Origin: Bacteroidota bacterium | GTDB taxonomy: Bacteria; Bacteroidota; Bacteroidia; Chitinophagales; LD1 | Direction: 5' to 3' | NCBI GenBank assembly: GCA_016715625.1 | Contig: JADJZU010000012.1 | Coordinates: 1 to 64,000 of the forward strand | Length of the DNA: 64,000 nucleotides | In this document: positions 26,009 to 33,713 of the stretch, in pieces | Numbering within the stretch: position 1 is the first letter of the stretch | How the letters are laid out: each line of letters starts with the position of its first letter | The notes under the pieces: model-generated | What the model was told of the DNA's origin: nothing | What the model saw: the letters and a program-made list of their open reading frames with translations, nothing else | Database searches by the model: none | Made by a program: the position numbers and the translations under genes

Positions 26009-26699
26009 TCTGAACTTGGTGTAAAAAGGCTTCTCTGATATTTTTTGAACACACTTCATCTTGCTTCATTCTCTCCGGATGCCATTGCACACAAAGCATC
26101 CAGGGCTCATCGATTTTGTCTTTCCACTCTACGGCTTCAATCACCCCATCTTCCGAAAGGGCTGTTGCAATCAGTTCATCGCTCAATCTTGCTATGGCCT
26201 GATGGTGTGCACCATTGATATTCGCAGTTGTGTTTCCAATAACTTCTTTCAATAAGGAATTTTCAGAAATAGAAATGCTGTGCTCATCATCCATATCATT
26301 CATTCGTCTATGGTTTTTCTTGCAGGCCTCTTCCAAGTCCTGTATTAAATCGCCACCCAGTGCCACATTTACTAACTGCAAGCCACGGCATATAGCCAAC
26401 ACCGGCAATTTTAAATTCATGGCAGTTTCAAAGACATGCATTTCAAACTCATCTCGATCTTCGTTAAACTTTCCATCGCCATTCGGAAACTCCAATCGTT
26501 CATTTTCATAAAAGCGGGGATGAATATCTACGCCACCGGTCAGCACAATCCCATCGCAATCTTCTACCAAATCCCACACTTCATCCTTATGGTGTTTCTC
26601 CCAATGCAATTCAACAATCTCAATGTTGTCGTCATCGCCTTTTATCCATTTGGGATAATTCTCCCAGCGCGATTCGGTGAAGGTGAGTCCTATTTTCAT
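25998..26699 (-). CDS. Class I glutamine amidotransferase-like hydrolase (peptidase C26, PuuD-like)
   Basis: 233 residues. The catalytic triad of class I amidotransferases is visible: nucleophile Cys104 in LPVLAICRGLQLVN, then His207 and Glu209 in CVQWHPER. DGIVLTGGVDIHP is the oxyanion glycine region. C26/PuuD enzymes hydrolyse gamma-glutamyl amides, e.g. gamma-glutamyl-GABA to glutamate and GABA. With a GS-like ligase, iron ADH and ALDH in the same gene set, it likely performs the final release of glutamate from an oxidised gamma-glutamylated amine. The substrate is inferred. It is flanked on both sides by copies of the 9-bp inverted-repeat element. Confidence 0.88.
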   Translation of the reverse strand: MKIGLTFTESRWENYPKWIKGDDDNIEIVELHWEKHHKDEVWDLVEDCDGIVLTGGVDIHPRFYENERLEFPNGDGKFNEDRDEFEMHVFETAMNLKLPVLAICRGLQLVNVALGGDLIQDLEEACKKNHRRMNDMDDEHSISISENSLLKEVIGNTTANINGAHHQAIARLSDELIATALSEDGVIEAVEWKDKIDEPWMLCVQWHPERMKQDEVCSKNIREAFLHQVQINH

Positions 26700-26704
26700 T
26701 TTTA

Positions 26705-26785
26705 TTATTTACCACTAAGGACAATCAGTTCAGTGAGAATACCAAATTCAATTTTAATATTCTTAATGTGTTTAGCGGTTATTTG
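26705..26785. repeat. 9-bp-unit inverted repeat in intergenic spacer (copy 2)
   Basis: Left arm cactaagga caatcagtt cagtgagaa. Right arm in reverse complement cgctaaaca cattaagaa tattaaaat. It fills nearly the entire spacer between the C26 and GxxExxY genes. It is the most diverged of the three copies. Confidence 0.7.
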
Positions 26786-26789
26786 TCTT

Positions 26790-27212
26790 CTATTCTTTCG
26801 GCAAATCAGCAAACTTTTCGGTTACAAAATGTTTAGCACTTGCCTTATCAGTAATTTGTGTAGTGTTAAAATTTATTAGAATTCCCTTGTAGCTATCAGT
26901 TAGTTTCAGATAGCTGATTATTTGTGCTTCATGAATAGGTGACAAGGATTCAACTGCTTTTAACTCCAATACTATTTCATCTTCCACCAAAACATCAATA
27001 AACAAATGTCCACCCAAATCAATTCCTTTATACAGAATAGGAACGCGTACTTGCGATTGCACTCGCAGTCCGTGCCGCTCTAATTCATACATTAAACACA
27101 ACTCATAAACAGATTCAAGTAAACCCGGACCACAATGTTTGTTTACCTCAATGGCACAGCCCATTACTTCGTAGGCAATTTGATTGAGGTATTTCTGTGT
27201 TAAGTAAACCAT
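26790..27212 (-). CDS. GxxExxY-family protein (PD-(D/E)XK nuclease-like)
   Basis: 140 residues. The family signature GPGLLESVYE (GxxExxY) is present, together with VLVEDEIVLELKAVESLSPIHEAQIISYLKL, where Asp, Glu and Lys are spaced like a PD-(D/E)XK nuclease core. The molecular role of this family is unsettled. The gene sits inside the catabolic gene set between the iron ADH and the C26 hydrolase, has no metabolic connection with them, and is bracketed by related inverted repeats, which suggests insertion as a small cassette. There are no transposase or direct target repeats to prove this. Confidence 0.9.
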   Translation of the reverse strand: MVYLTQKYLNQIAYEVMGCAIEVNKHCGPGLLESVYELCLMYELERHGLRVQSQVRVPILYKGIDLGGHLFIDVLVEDEIVLELKAVESLSPIHEAQIISYLKLTDSYKGILINFNTTQITDKASAKHFVTEKFADLPKE

Positions 27213-27216
27213 ATAA

Positions 27217-27291
27217 ATGTTTTACCACTAAAAACATTAAGTCCATTCAGAAAAACAAGCCTTAATAGATCTTAGTGACCTTAATGGTTGC
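27217..27291. repeat. 9-bp-unit inverted repeat in intergenic spacer (copy 3)
   Basis: Left arm cactaaaaa cattaagtc cattcagaa. Right arm in reverse complement cattaaggt cactaagat, then ctattaagg. It occupies the spacer between the GxxExxY and iron ADH genes. Confidence 0.75.
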
Positions 27292-27294
27292 TTT

Positions 27295-28434
27295 TTAAAG
27301 TGCTTCACCATAAAGCGCTCTGAAATCAGCGCGGCTTACAGGTTTAGGATTGTTCGGGTGTGCAAAGTCGGCAAACGCCAAATCAGCCAGTGTTTCTAAG
27401 TGTTCTTCTTTCACTCCTACTTCGCGTAGTTTGTGCGGAATGCCGATACGCGAATTCAAATCAAACAGATAATTCACCACACCATCGCCACTCTCCTCTT
27501 CCAAATCAAGCGCGCGAGCCATTCTACGGAAACGGTCTTCAAAACCCGCTATATTGAACTTCATTCCATAAGGAATGTTTACTGCATTCGCCAAGCCATG
27601 GTGTGTATCCAACAAGCTGCTCATAGGATGCGCCAATGAGTGAACAACACCTAATCCTTTTTGGAAAGCGATAGCGCCCATCATACTGCCCAGCAACATA
27701 TTGGAACGGCTTTCTACATCAGGGCTATTTGTGGCTTTCTCCAACGAAAGTGAAATCAAGCGCATACCCTCTAATGCAATACCATCGCAAATCGGATGAT
27801 AGTTTTTGGCTAAAAAGGCTTCCATGTTGTGGGTCAATGCATCCATACCGGTAGCAGCCGTAATAAAAGCTGGTAATTCCATTGTAAGCATCGGATCAGC
27901 AAAAACAATTTTGGCCAGCAGCTTGGGCGAGAAAAGAATTTTCTTCTGATGCGTTACATCATCGGCAATAATGGCACTCCGACCAACTTCGCTGCCTGTG
28001 CCGGCTGTAGTGGGCACTGTTACAAAGTGCGGAACATCATTCGTTACATACACATCGCCACCAATCAGGTCGTCATACTTAAACAAATCTTCGCGGTGGT
28101 TAATGCGAAGCAGAATGGCGCGAGCCACATCGAGTCCTGCACCTCCGCCTATTCCTACAATGCAATCGCCTTTGTGTGCATCATATGCATCGGTACCAGC
28201 ATACACATCGCTTTTAACAGGGTTCTTGTGTATGTTGCTGAAAACTTCGGCTGCAAATCCTTTCGCCTTTAAGTCTTCAACAATGGCTTTGAAGAAACCA
28301 AGCTGCGCCACATTAGGGTCGGTAACTACCAGCGGGCGGCTAATGTTGTTCTTCTTTAAATAATCGGGAAGCTCTTTTACTACCCCTGCTCCGAAACGGA
28401 TGGTGGTTGGAAAGTTAAATTGGGAGATAGACAT
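27295..28434 (-). CDS. Iron-containing (type III) alcohol dehydrogenase
   Basis: 379 residues. Metal ligands match the FucO pattern in identity and spacing: Asp198 and His202 (GMDALTHNMEAF), His265 (GVVHSLAHP) and His279 (DTHHGLANAV). The NAD-binding GGAGLDVAR (FucO-type GGGSxxD region) and PTTAGTGSEV are present. It interconverts an alcohol and an aldehyde with NAD(H). In this gene set, next to two ALDHs, a GS-like ligase and a gamma-glutamyl amidohydrolase, it could oxidise the hydroxyl of a gamma-glutamylated amino alcohol. That replaces the FAD-dependent oxidase (PuuB) of the putrescine route, which I do not find here. The substrate is inferred. Confidence 0.93.
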   Translation of the reverse strand: MSISQFNFPTTIRFGAGVVKELPDYLKKNNISRPLVVTDPNVAQLGFFKAIVEDLKAKGFAAEVFSNIHKNPVKSDVYAGTDAYDAHKGDCIVGIGGGAGLDVARAILLRINHREDLFKYDDLIGGDVYVTNDVPHFVTVPTTAGTGSEVGRSAIIADDVTHQKKILFSPKLLAKIVFADPMLTMELPAFITAATGMDALTHNMEAFLAKNYHPICDGIALEGMRLISLSLEKATNSPDVESRSNMLLGSMMGAIAFQKGLGVVHSLAHPMSSLLDTHHGLANAVNIPYGMKFNIAGFEDRFRRMARALDLEEESGDGVVNYLFDLNSRIGIPHKLREVGVKEEHLETLADLAFADFAHPNNPKPVSRADFRALYGEAL

Positions 28435-28518
28435 CTGAAAGCGTATTTATATTTTAATGGAGATATGAAAAAACATACACAAACTTACTTGAGCCGACAT
28501 GAAATGCAAACCAACTTT

Positions 28519-28974
28519 TTACTGCACTACCCGATCGTTGATGAAAATATATAGTCGCTCTACCATCCATACAAAAAAAAGCCAGGCAGGGAAATAGTCC
28601 AGTTGAATAAAACCCATAACATGCCAACCTGTTTTATACTCCCAGGGGCAACTACCCGTGATGGTCTGCAGCAAATACCCCGACACAAACTCTACTGTAT
28701 ACAGGAGCACAACATAGAATGGCAGCCGCACCCAAAACTTCCAATGAGCCACGTTGTGATGAAACAAAACTCCAAGAATGGGAATTAAACCATAGATAAA
28801 AGCCATCCACACATAGGTATGACCGGTCATGCTGGCCAATGGTTTATCACAAAATGGCTTTTGGTGTGCAAGTGCCAAAAAAGCAGTAAAGAACACTTCG
28901 GTGGTAATGCCAAGACACACAAAAAAGATAATCATGAAGAATGTGTGGCCCCTGCGGTGTTGGCTAAACGGCAT
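28519..28974 (-). CDS. Small multi-pass membrane protein (CmpB-like putative ABC-transporter type IV family)
   Basis: 151 residues with about four transmembrane segments (near 13-33, 52-70, 82-105 and 122-143). The motif EFVSGYLLQTITGSCPWEYK followed by GFIQLDYFPAW resembles the CmpB/putative ABC-transporter type IV family (PF06541), known mostly from predictions. It lies between the prenyl-synthase fusion and the iron ADH, 84 bp from the latter. It could be a transport or enzyme accessory in the same operon. Only the membrane nature is certain. Confidence 0.72.
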   Translation of the reverse strand: MPFSQHRRGHTFFMIIFFVCLGITTEVFFTAFLALAHQKPFCDKPLASMTGHTYVWMAFIYGLIPILGVLFHHNVAHWKFWVRLPFYVVLLYTVEFVSGYLLQTITGSCPWEYKTGWHVMGFIQLDYFPAWLFFVWMVERLYIFINDRVVQ

Positions 28975-29050
28975 AATTCAAATAATTATTGAATGTGAAA
29001 CGAAATTTCATAGATCAAACAATTGTCTACTTTAGTAAAAATCACTACAC

Positions 29051-29161
29051 ATGAAACTAATTCAAGCGCTGCTTTCGGTTCTATTGCTACCACTTAGAAT
29101 CATTCAAAAAATTTCTCCCAAACAAAAGAACAACGACCCTAACAAACAGCCCCGCAAATAA
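29051..29161 (+). CDS. Possible 36-residue membrane peptide
   Basis: ATG at 29051, stop at 29159-29161. Hydrophobic segment LIQALLSVLLLPLRII followed by a basic tail QKISPKQKNNDPNKQPRK, which is the usual positive-inside layout of a small membrane peptide. A TACTTTAG box, one mismatch from TAnnTTTG, lies about 13-20 bp upstream. It lies on the opposite strand to its neighbours in a 192-bp spacer, ending 5 bp from the convergent gene. No family recognised. Confidence 0.35.
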   Translation: MKLIQALLSVLLLPLRIIQKISPKQKNNDPNKQPRK

Positions 29162-29166
29162 AAAGG

Positions 29167-30729
29167 CTAATAGGTGCGCTCCAATACAAACCAGCTAAAT
29201 GCACGAAGATTCAGCTTTACCATGCTATCGCGCAACAGCGGGTCGACTTTTTTCCAAGCCCTTTCTAAAATACTTTTGGCTTCGCGCTCGCACAGTTCTA
29301 TCACCTTATACTTGTCCAGGAGTGCTACCGCCTCTGTTAGTAAAGCAATGTCATTCGTTTTCATACTCACAATTTGCCAGAGCCGCGCGCGGTCTTTCTT
29401 ATTGAGCATAGACATGGCTTTGGCAATGGGATAAGTAATTTTACCTGCAGTAATGTCCTCCGCTTTTGTTTTCAGATGATCTTTGAACCCTTTCAGGTTT
29501 AATGTATCGTCTATAATCTGGAAAGAAATGCCCAATGCTTCAAAATACTCCCCCATGGCATTTTGCTGTTCCTTAGTACCGGTTCCCAGCAGTACGCCTA
29601 TGCGTGCCAAATAACTTGCCGGTGCAGCAGATTTCAGGCGATGGGTAGCAATCACCCGCACTGGTAATTGTTTTGCTACTTTATCATCCAACAAAGCCTG
29701 TGGCATCATATAATCCAGCCCATAAATATCCATAGCCTGGCCACTATGTGAAGCGCGCATAGCTTCAAAGTAGCAGTTGTAGATTTCTACCTTTTCTTCA
29801 AAAGATTTATCAACGTTATAAATACAATACTGGCCAATGAAATAGGCCGCTGTTCCGCTGTTGATGGCAATGGCATCCCCGTGTACGGTGTGAGCCGATG
29901 GCCCTCCACGCCTCACCACCGATTTATCCTGCACATCATCCACCATCAAAGAGCCCACGTGCATTAACTCGGGCAGCGCCAGCCAGTCTATCGCAATTTG
30001 AGAATCGCCACCCACTGCATCGCAGCAAGCAATAGTGGCATAGCTTCTCCAACTCTTACCGCCCCGGTCAGTAATCTCGCGTATTGGTTTTATCAATTTG
30101 TCTACGTAGGCCTGCTTATCGAGCCCTTGTGTGAAATGTTTATTCCCTTTCTTGGAAACCAGTTCTTCAAACTTCTCCTGAGTGAGCGCCAGTGGCAAAA
30201 TGTGATGCACCGATTGCAGTGTAGCCTTGGAAACAGCCTTCAAAAACTCCTTCATATTGTTGCTGTTCACAAACCCGTGGCGCTCAATGTAGGCATGGCC
30301 GGTAATGGTCTTTCCTTTTTGTTTGCCACTGATGTTCATTCTCCCTTCCCAAAATGCCGGCTTTGAAATTACGGTAGCAAACTCCTGATTGGGGAAAGCA
30401 GCCTCGGCCTTTACCCGCAACCCAAACTCCGGAGCGTCTAATTCCCACATTGTAGGATACTCGTTAAAAGTTCGTGTGCTGGTCCAGCTTGTGCCAATAG
30501 GTTTTAAGGAAAACTTTTGCGAATAGTGTCGCTTCCCTTTTTCGTCTATCCATATCACGAAGGAGCCGCAATCTTCTCCGGTTTTCAAATCTATTAAATC
30601 GTACGCTGTGAGTTCACTTCCGTTACTTAGCTGCATGGCAATCCAGTTCCACGACACATCTTTTTTCATGTCGTCTTTCTTACCTCCTCCTTTTGGCATG
30701 ACATCCAAACTCGTGATCGTACCAGCCAC
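29167..30729 (-). CDS. Lipocalin-polyprenyl synthase fusion, C-terminal part
   Basis: The first ~135 residues in this frame are the second half of a CrtC/AttH-like lipocalin domain (WNWIAMQLSNGSELTAYDL, TMWELDAPEFGLRV, GHAYIERHGF). Then, without interruption, comes an isoprenyl diphosphate synthase of ~370 residues: RGGKSWRSY, the first Asp-rich motif LMVDDVQDKSVVRRGGP, HSGQAMDI, and the second motif FQIIDDTLNL, where the last Asp of DDxxD is Asn. Such enzymes condense isopentenyl diphosphate with an allylic diphosphate to make a polyprenyl chain. The upstream half of the lipocalin lies in another frame (30680-31414); one extra A in the A4 run complementary to 30691-30694 separates them. Corrected, the fusion would be 748 residues. 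The GTG start in this frame is not the real one. Confidence 0.88.
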   Translation of the reverse strand: MAGTITSLDVMPKGGGKKDDMKKDVSWNWIAMQLSNGSELTAYDLIDLKTGEDCGSFVIWIDEKGKRHYSQKFSLKPIGTSWTSTRTFNEYPTMWELDAPEFGLRVKAEAAFPNQEFATVISKPAFWEGRMNISGKQKGKTITGHAYIERHGFVNSNNMKEFLKAVSKATLQSVHHILPLALTQEKFEELVSKKGNKHFTQGLDKQAYVDKLIKPIREITDRGGKSWRSYATIACCDAVGGDSQIAIDWLALPELMHVGSLMVDDVQDKSVVRRGGPSAHTVHGDAIAINSGTAAYFIGQYCIYNVDKSFEEKVEIYNCYFEAMRASHSGQAMDIYGLDYMMPQALLDDKVAKQLPVRVIATHRLKSAAPASYLARIGVLLGTGTKEQQNAMGEYFEALGISFQIIDDTLNLKGFKDHLKTKAEDITAGKITYPIAKAMSMLNKKDRARLWQIVSMKTNDIALLTEAVALLDKYKVIELCEREAKSILERAWKKVDPLLRDSMVKLNLRAFSWFVLERTY

Positions 30730-31414
30730 TACCCTTTGTAATAGCCAGTTTTTCTTTTTTGATTTTTACGCTGCCGGTTACTTTGTTACGCGGTATAAAA
30801 TAGTAGAACATATCCTCGGCACTTACCCCACGCACCACTCCATTATCGCCATGTCGTGTGGGTGGTTTTTGAGGGTAAAAGCGAAGGTCCGCAGACAGTT
30901 CCAGTTCCTGATGTTGCAAGTGCAGCACATAGGAACCATCTTTCATTTTCTTAAACGTGTTACCGTCATAGTCAAGCGAAAGCGTTTTTTTGGCAATGAC
31001 AGGGGTCTTCCGGAGTAATTCATCGGGATAAGGCATCACCCCTTTGCTCAGCATTTCGATAGCCGCCCGTTTTATGTAAGGGTCTTTCACCAACTCTCCT
31101 TTTTTCAATCGCTCCAAGCCAAGCTTAGGAGCCCGTTTATCGACCAGTGAAACGGTATGATATTTCTTATTGTCTATGTCCGAAATTCCCCAAATGACAG
31201 AATACGCGTAATCGGGTTTGTTTGTCTTCTTGTTAAACGAAATAGCATGCACAAAAAAGGAAGCAAAGAGCGATAGCTTTCTTCCACCTTTTGCTTCCAG
31301 ATGCGTATTCATATACCACCACTCTGTACTGGAGGAAGCATGAGGCAAATCGTGTATGTTTAAATCAATGGGGCCGTCTTTGGGCCAATCGGCTGCGAAA
31401 AATTTTTCTGCCAC
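30680..31414 (-). CDS. Lipocalin-polyprenyl synthase fusion, N-terminal CrtC/AttH-like part
   Basis: About 240 residues starting MAEKFFAADWPKDGP, with no signal peptide. SSSTEWWYMNTHLEAKGGR is the hallmark start of the AttH/CrtC (carotenoid 1,2-hydratase-like) lipocalin fold, and SGWYDHEFG is its second conserved block. Members include carotenoid hydratases and terpenoid or polyketide cyclases from fungi and bacteria. The frame ends in a short artefact tail (CHAKRRR) because of the single-base frameshift; deleting one A restores HAKGGGKKDD and joins it to the polyprenyl synthase. It lies 85 bp downstream of a methyltransferase gene on the same strand. Cytoplasmic; a hydratase or cyclase acting on the attached synthase's product is the likeliest guess. 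Confidence 0.82.
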   Translation of the reverse strand: MAEKFFAADWPKDGPIDLNIHDLPHASSSTEWWYMNTHLEAKGGRKLSLFASFFVHAISFNKKTNKPDYAYSVIWGISDIDNKKYHTVSLVDKRAPKLGLERLKKGELVKDPYIKRAAIEMLSKGVMPYPDELLRKTPVIAKKTLSLDYDGNTFKKMKDGSYVLHLQHQELELSADLRFYPQKPPTRHGDNGVVRGVSAEDMFYYFIPRNKVTGSVKIKKEKLAITKGSGWYDHEFGCHAKRRR

Positions 31415-31499
31415 GGGAAAGTTGTTAGATAGTAAAATGAGCCGCGATGATAAGAATAAAAGAATGTTGCAACGCTGATTGTACTCACTTCACGTCCCA

Positions 31500-32258
31500 T
31501 CACTTTTTACATTCAATCATCCAGTCCCAGGGGTAGGGTTCTTGCATCCAGGAAGGTGGAGCCTGAAATTCGGTGGTCCAGGGGTATTCCAGCTTTTCGA
31601 TAGAGGTTACTTGAAAGCCGGCCTCGGCAAAGAGGCTAAGTAATTCCACGTGCAGATAATGTTTGGTTGGTTCCATGTCAATTCGAATCAGCCCTTGCAC
31701 CATTTCCAACTTAGATTTAGGAATATGTAAAAAATCGCTGTTCGAAATCTCTTCAGGCTTGGTGCCATCCTTACCATACCAATCAATAAGGCGCTGTGTG
31801 GCAAAAATGCCAGACTCCAGCGAAGGCACTACAAAAACAGCATGGCCACCGGGCTTGAGTGTTTTGTAAATATTGGCGATGATCGCTTTGTTCTTATCCA
31901 GGGCAGGAAGCATTACCACATTAACACACACCGCAAAATCACAGGCCGGCAATTGCAGCTTTTTTCGGGATAGATCCATTCGCTTAAGCGATACATTCGC
32001 GTAGTTGTTTGCCTTCTTTAAGGCCGTAGAAGTTTGAATACAAACCTGCGATATGTCGAGTGCCAAAACTTTCTTAAACCCCGGGGAAAGAATGGAGAAC
32101 GCTTTGCCTACACCACACCCAAAATCAATGGCTATATGATTTTTATTGGTGTGTTTTTGAAGATACTTCTGTAGTACCGCCCCCTTGTTGGTAGCATATA
32201 CGTCAAAAATTTCGGACTCATAATTTACAGCAACTTTGTTCCAGTAGTTAATATCCAT
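31500..32258 (-). CDS. Class I SAM-dependent methyltransferase
   Basis: 252 residues. Motif I is IAIDFGCGVGKAFSIL, motif II VLALDISQVCIQ, then LKRMDLSRKKLQLPACDFAVCVNVVM and LKPGGHAVFVVPS, the standard Rossmann methyltransferase order. The substrate is not evident; the C-terminal ~100 residues, which set specificity, are not recognised. It starts 25 bp after the GS-like ligase and precedes the lipocalin-prenyl synthase fusion at 85 bp, so it is in the same operon. A prenylated product, or the ligase pathway, could be its substrate; both are guesses. Confidence 0.85.
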   Translation of the reverse strand: MDINYWNKVAVNYESEIFDVYATNKGAVLQKYLQKHTNKNHIAIDFGCGVGKAFSILSPGFKKVLALDISQVCIQTSTALKKANNYANVSLKRMDLSRKKLQLPACDFAVCVNVVMLPALDKNKAIIANIYKTLKPGGHAVFVVPSLESGIFATQRLIDWYGKDGTKPEEISNSDFLHIPKSKLEMVQGLIRIDMEPTKHYLHVELLSLFAEAGFQVTSIEKLEYPWTTEFQAPPSWMQEPYPWDWMIECKK

Positions 32259-32283
32259 GCGGGGGCTTATGTGTTTTATGCGC

Positions 32284-33642
32284 TTAAATAATTTCCATAT
32301 ATCGCTTCAATTCCCAATCCGTCACCACTCTGGAGAACTGCCTCCACTCCCACTCCCGTGTTTGCGTAAAATGTTGAACAAATTGGGCTCCAAACAACTC
32401 GTTGGCAATTTTTGAATCGCGCATAGCAAGGGTAGCATCATGCAGATTCTTAGGAAAGCGTCCGTTACTTTCGTCCCGGTATCCGTTGCCCAAAGTAGCG
32501 GGTTGCTTTAAGCTCAAATTCTTTTTAATGCCATACAGTCCGGCTGCTAAACAAGCGGCCATCGCCAGATAAGGATTAGAATCGCTACCCACAACTCTGG
32601 TTTCTAAACGAGAAGACTTGCTGCCACCTGGCAAAGCACGCAGCGCTACCGTTCTGTTGTCTACGCTCCAGGTAACGGTAGTAGGCGCCCAGGCTCCTTC
32701 TACCAATCGCTTGTAAGAGTTGATAGTGGGTGCCACCATTGGCAAAATTTCGGGCAGGCATAGCAACTGCCCGGCCAGATAGCTTTTAAACAAGGTGCTC
32801 ATCTTATTTTTATCCTTCTCGTCATGAAAAAGATTTTTGGTTGATTTTTTGTCCCACAAGCTCTGATGCACATGCCCCGAACAACCCGGCAGATTCTCCG
32901 AAATTTTAGCCATAAAAGTGGCTATAATCCCATGCTTGTAGGCAATCTCCTTAGCTGCGGTTTTAAACAATACCGCCCGGTCCGCAGCAAGCAGTGGAGC
33001 GGAGTAGGTGATAGCGGCTTCGTATACTCCGGGACCCGTTTCGGTATGCAACCCTTCAAGCGGCACATCAAACTTCTTCATACCATCAAACAGCGCATTG
33101 AAAAAATCATTACGGTAAGTGCTGCGTAGAATAGAATAGCCAAACATACCGGGCGTAAGTGGACTCAGTTGAGTATAATTTTTCTGTTGAAGGGTTTGGG
33201 GTGTTTCTTCAAAGTTGAACCATTCAAACTCTTGACTGAAATAAGGAGCAAAACCTGCTTTATCGGCCTGTGCGAGTATCGTTTTCAAAAGCTGCCGGGG
33301 GCACACATGCAAGGGCTCTGTTTTTTTGTTTACAAAATCACCTAAAAAAAACGGTACATCATTCTCCCATGGAATTTTGCGGAACGTGCTAATATCTATT
33401 CGGGCCTTCGCATCGGGGTATCCGGTATGCCAGCCGGTATAGGTGGTATTGTCGTAGGCTATATCACCGGCATCCCAGCCAAAAACAACATCGCAAAATC
33501 CAAAATCGGCATCCACCACAGACAAAAACTTTTCGGCACTCATATACTTACCGCGCAGCACTCCATCTATATCGGTTACAGCCACTTTTACTTTTTGTGA
33601 TGGATGATTTTTTACGTAGTCCAGAATTTGTTTGTTGGTCAT
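32284..33642 (-). CDS. Glutamine-synthetase-like gamma-glutamyl ligase (GlnT/PuuA type)
   Basis: 452 residues, the length of the GSIII-independent PuuA/GlnT subgroup. The start VAVTDIDGVLRGKYM is diagnostic for that subgroup. Catalytic motifs: EFEWFNF (metal-binding ExE), TETGPGVYEAAI, CSGHVHQSLWD (ATP/His motif), NSYKRLVEGAWAP and RLETRVVGSDSNPY. PuuA adds glutamate to an amine (putrescine in E. coli; GlnA4 in Streptomyces acts on ethanolamine). The permease gene lies 71 bp upstream and the methyltransferase 25 bp downstream. With the iron ADH, ALDH and C26 hydrolase of the same set, gamma-glutamylation of an imported amino alcohol is the best reading. It is unlikely to be the assimilatory glutamine synthetase. 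Confidence 0.9.
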   Translation of the reverse strand: MTNKQILDYVKNHPSQKVKVAVTDIDGVLRGKYMSAEKFLSVVDADFGFCDVVFGWDAGDIAYDNTTYTGWHTGYPDAKARIDISTFRKIPWENDVPFFLGDFVNKKTEPLHVCPRQLLKTILAQADKAGFAPYFSQEFEWFNFEETPQTLQQKNYTQLSPLTPGMFGYSILRSTYRNDFFNALFDGMKKFDVPLEGLHTETGPGVYEAAITYSAPLLAADRAVLFKTAAKEIAYKHGIIATFMAKISENLPGCSGHVHQSLWDKKSTKNLFHDEKDKNKMSTLFKSYLAGQLLCLPEILPMVAPTINSYKRLVEGAWAPTTVTWSVDNRTVALRALPGGSKSSRLETRVVGSDSNPYLAMAACLAAGLYGIKKNLSLKQPATLGNGYRDESNGRFPKNLHDATLAMRDSKIANELFGAQFVQHFTQTREWEWRQFSRVVTDWELKRYMEII

Positions 33643-33713
33643 GATATATGTCGGGTTGATGATGAGCGAATATGCGATGAAAAAGGAAATAGTGAATGGA
33701 AGCTACCGTTCAT

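Noticed and set aside
24565..33642. Putrescine (Puu) degradation as the function of the gamma-glutamylation genes
   Set aside because: No PuuB-type FAD oxidase is present, and an iron ADH occupies the oxidation step; a diamine route is therefore less likely, although not excluded.
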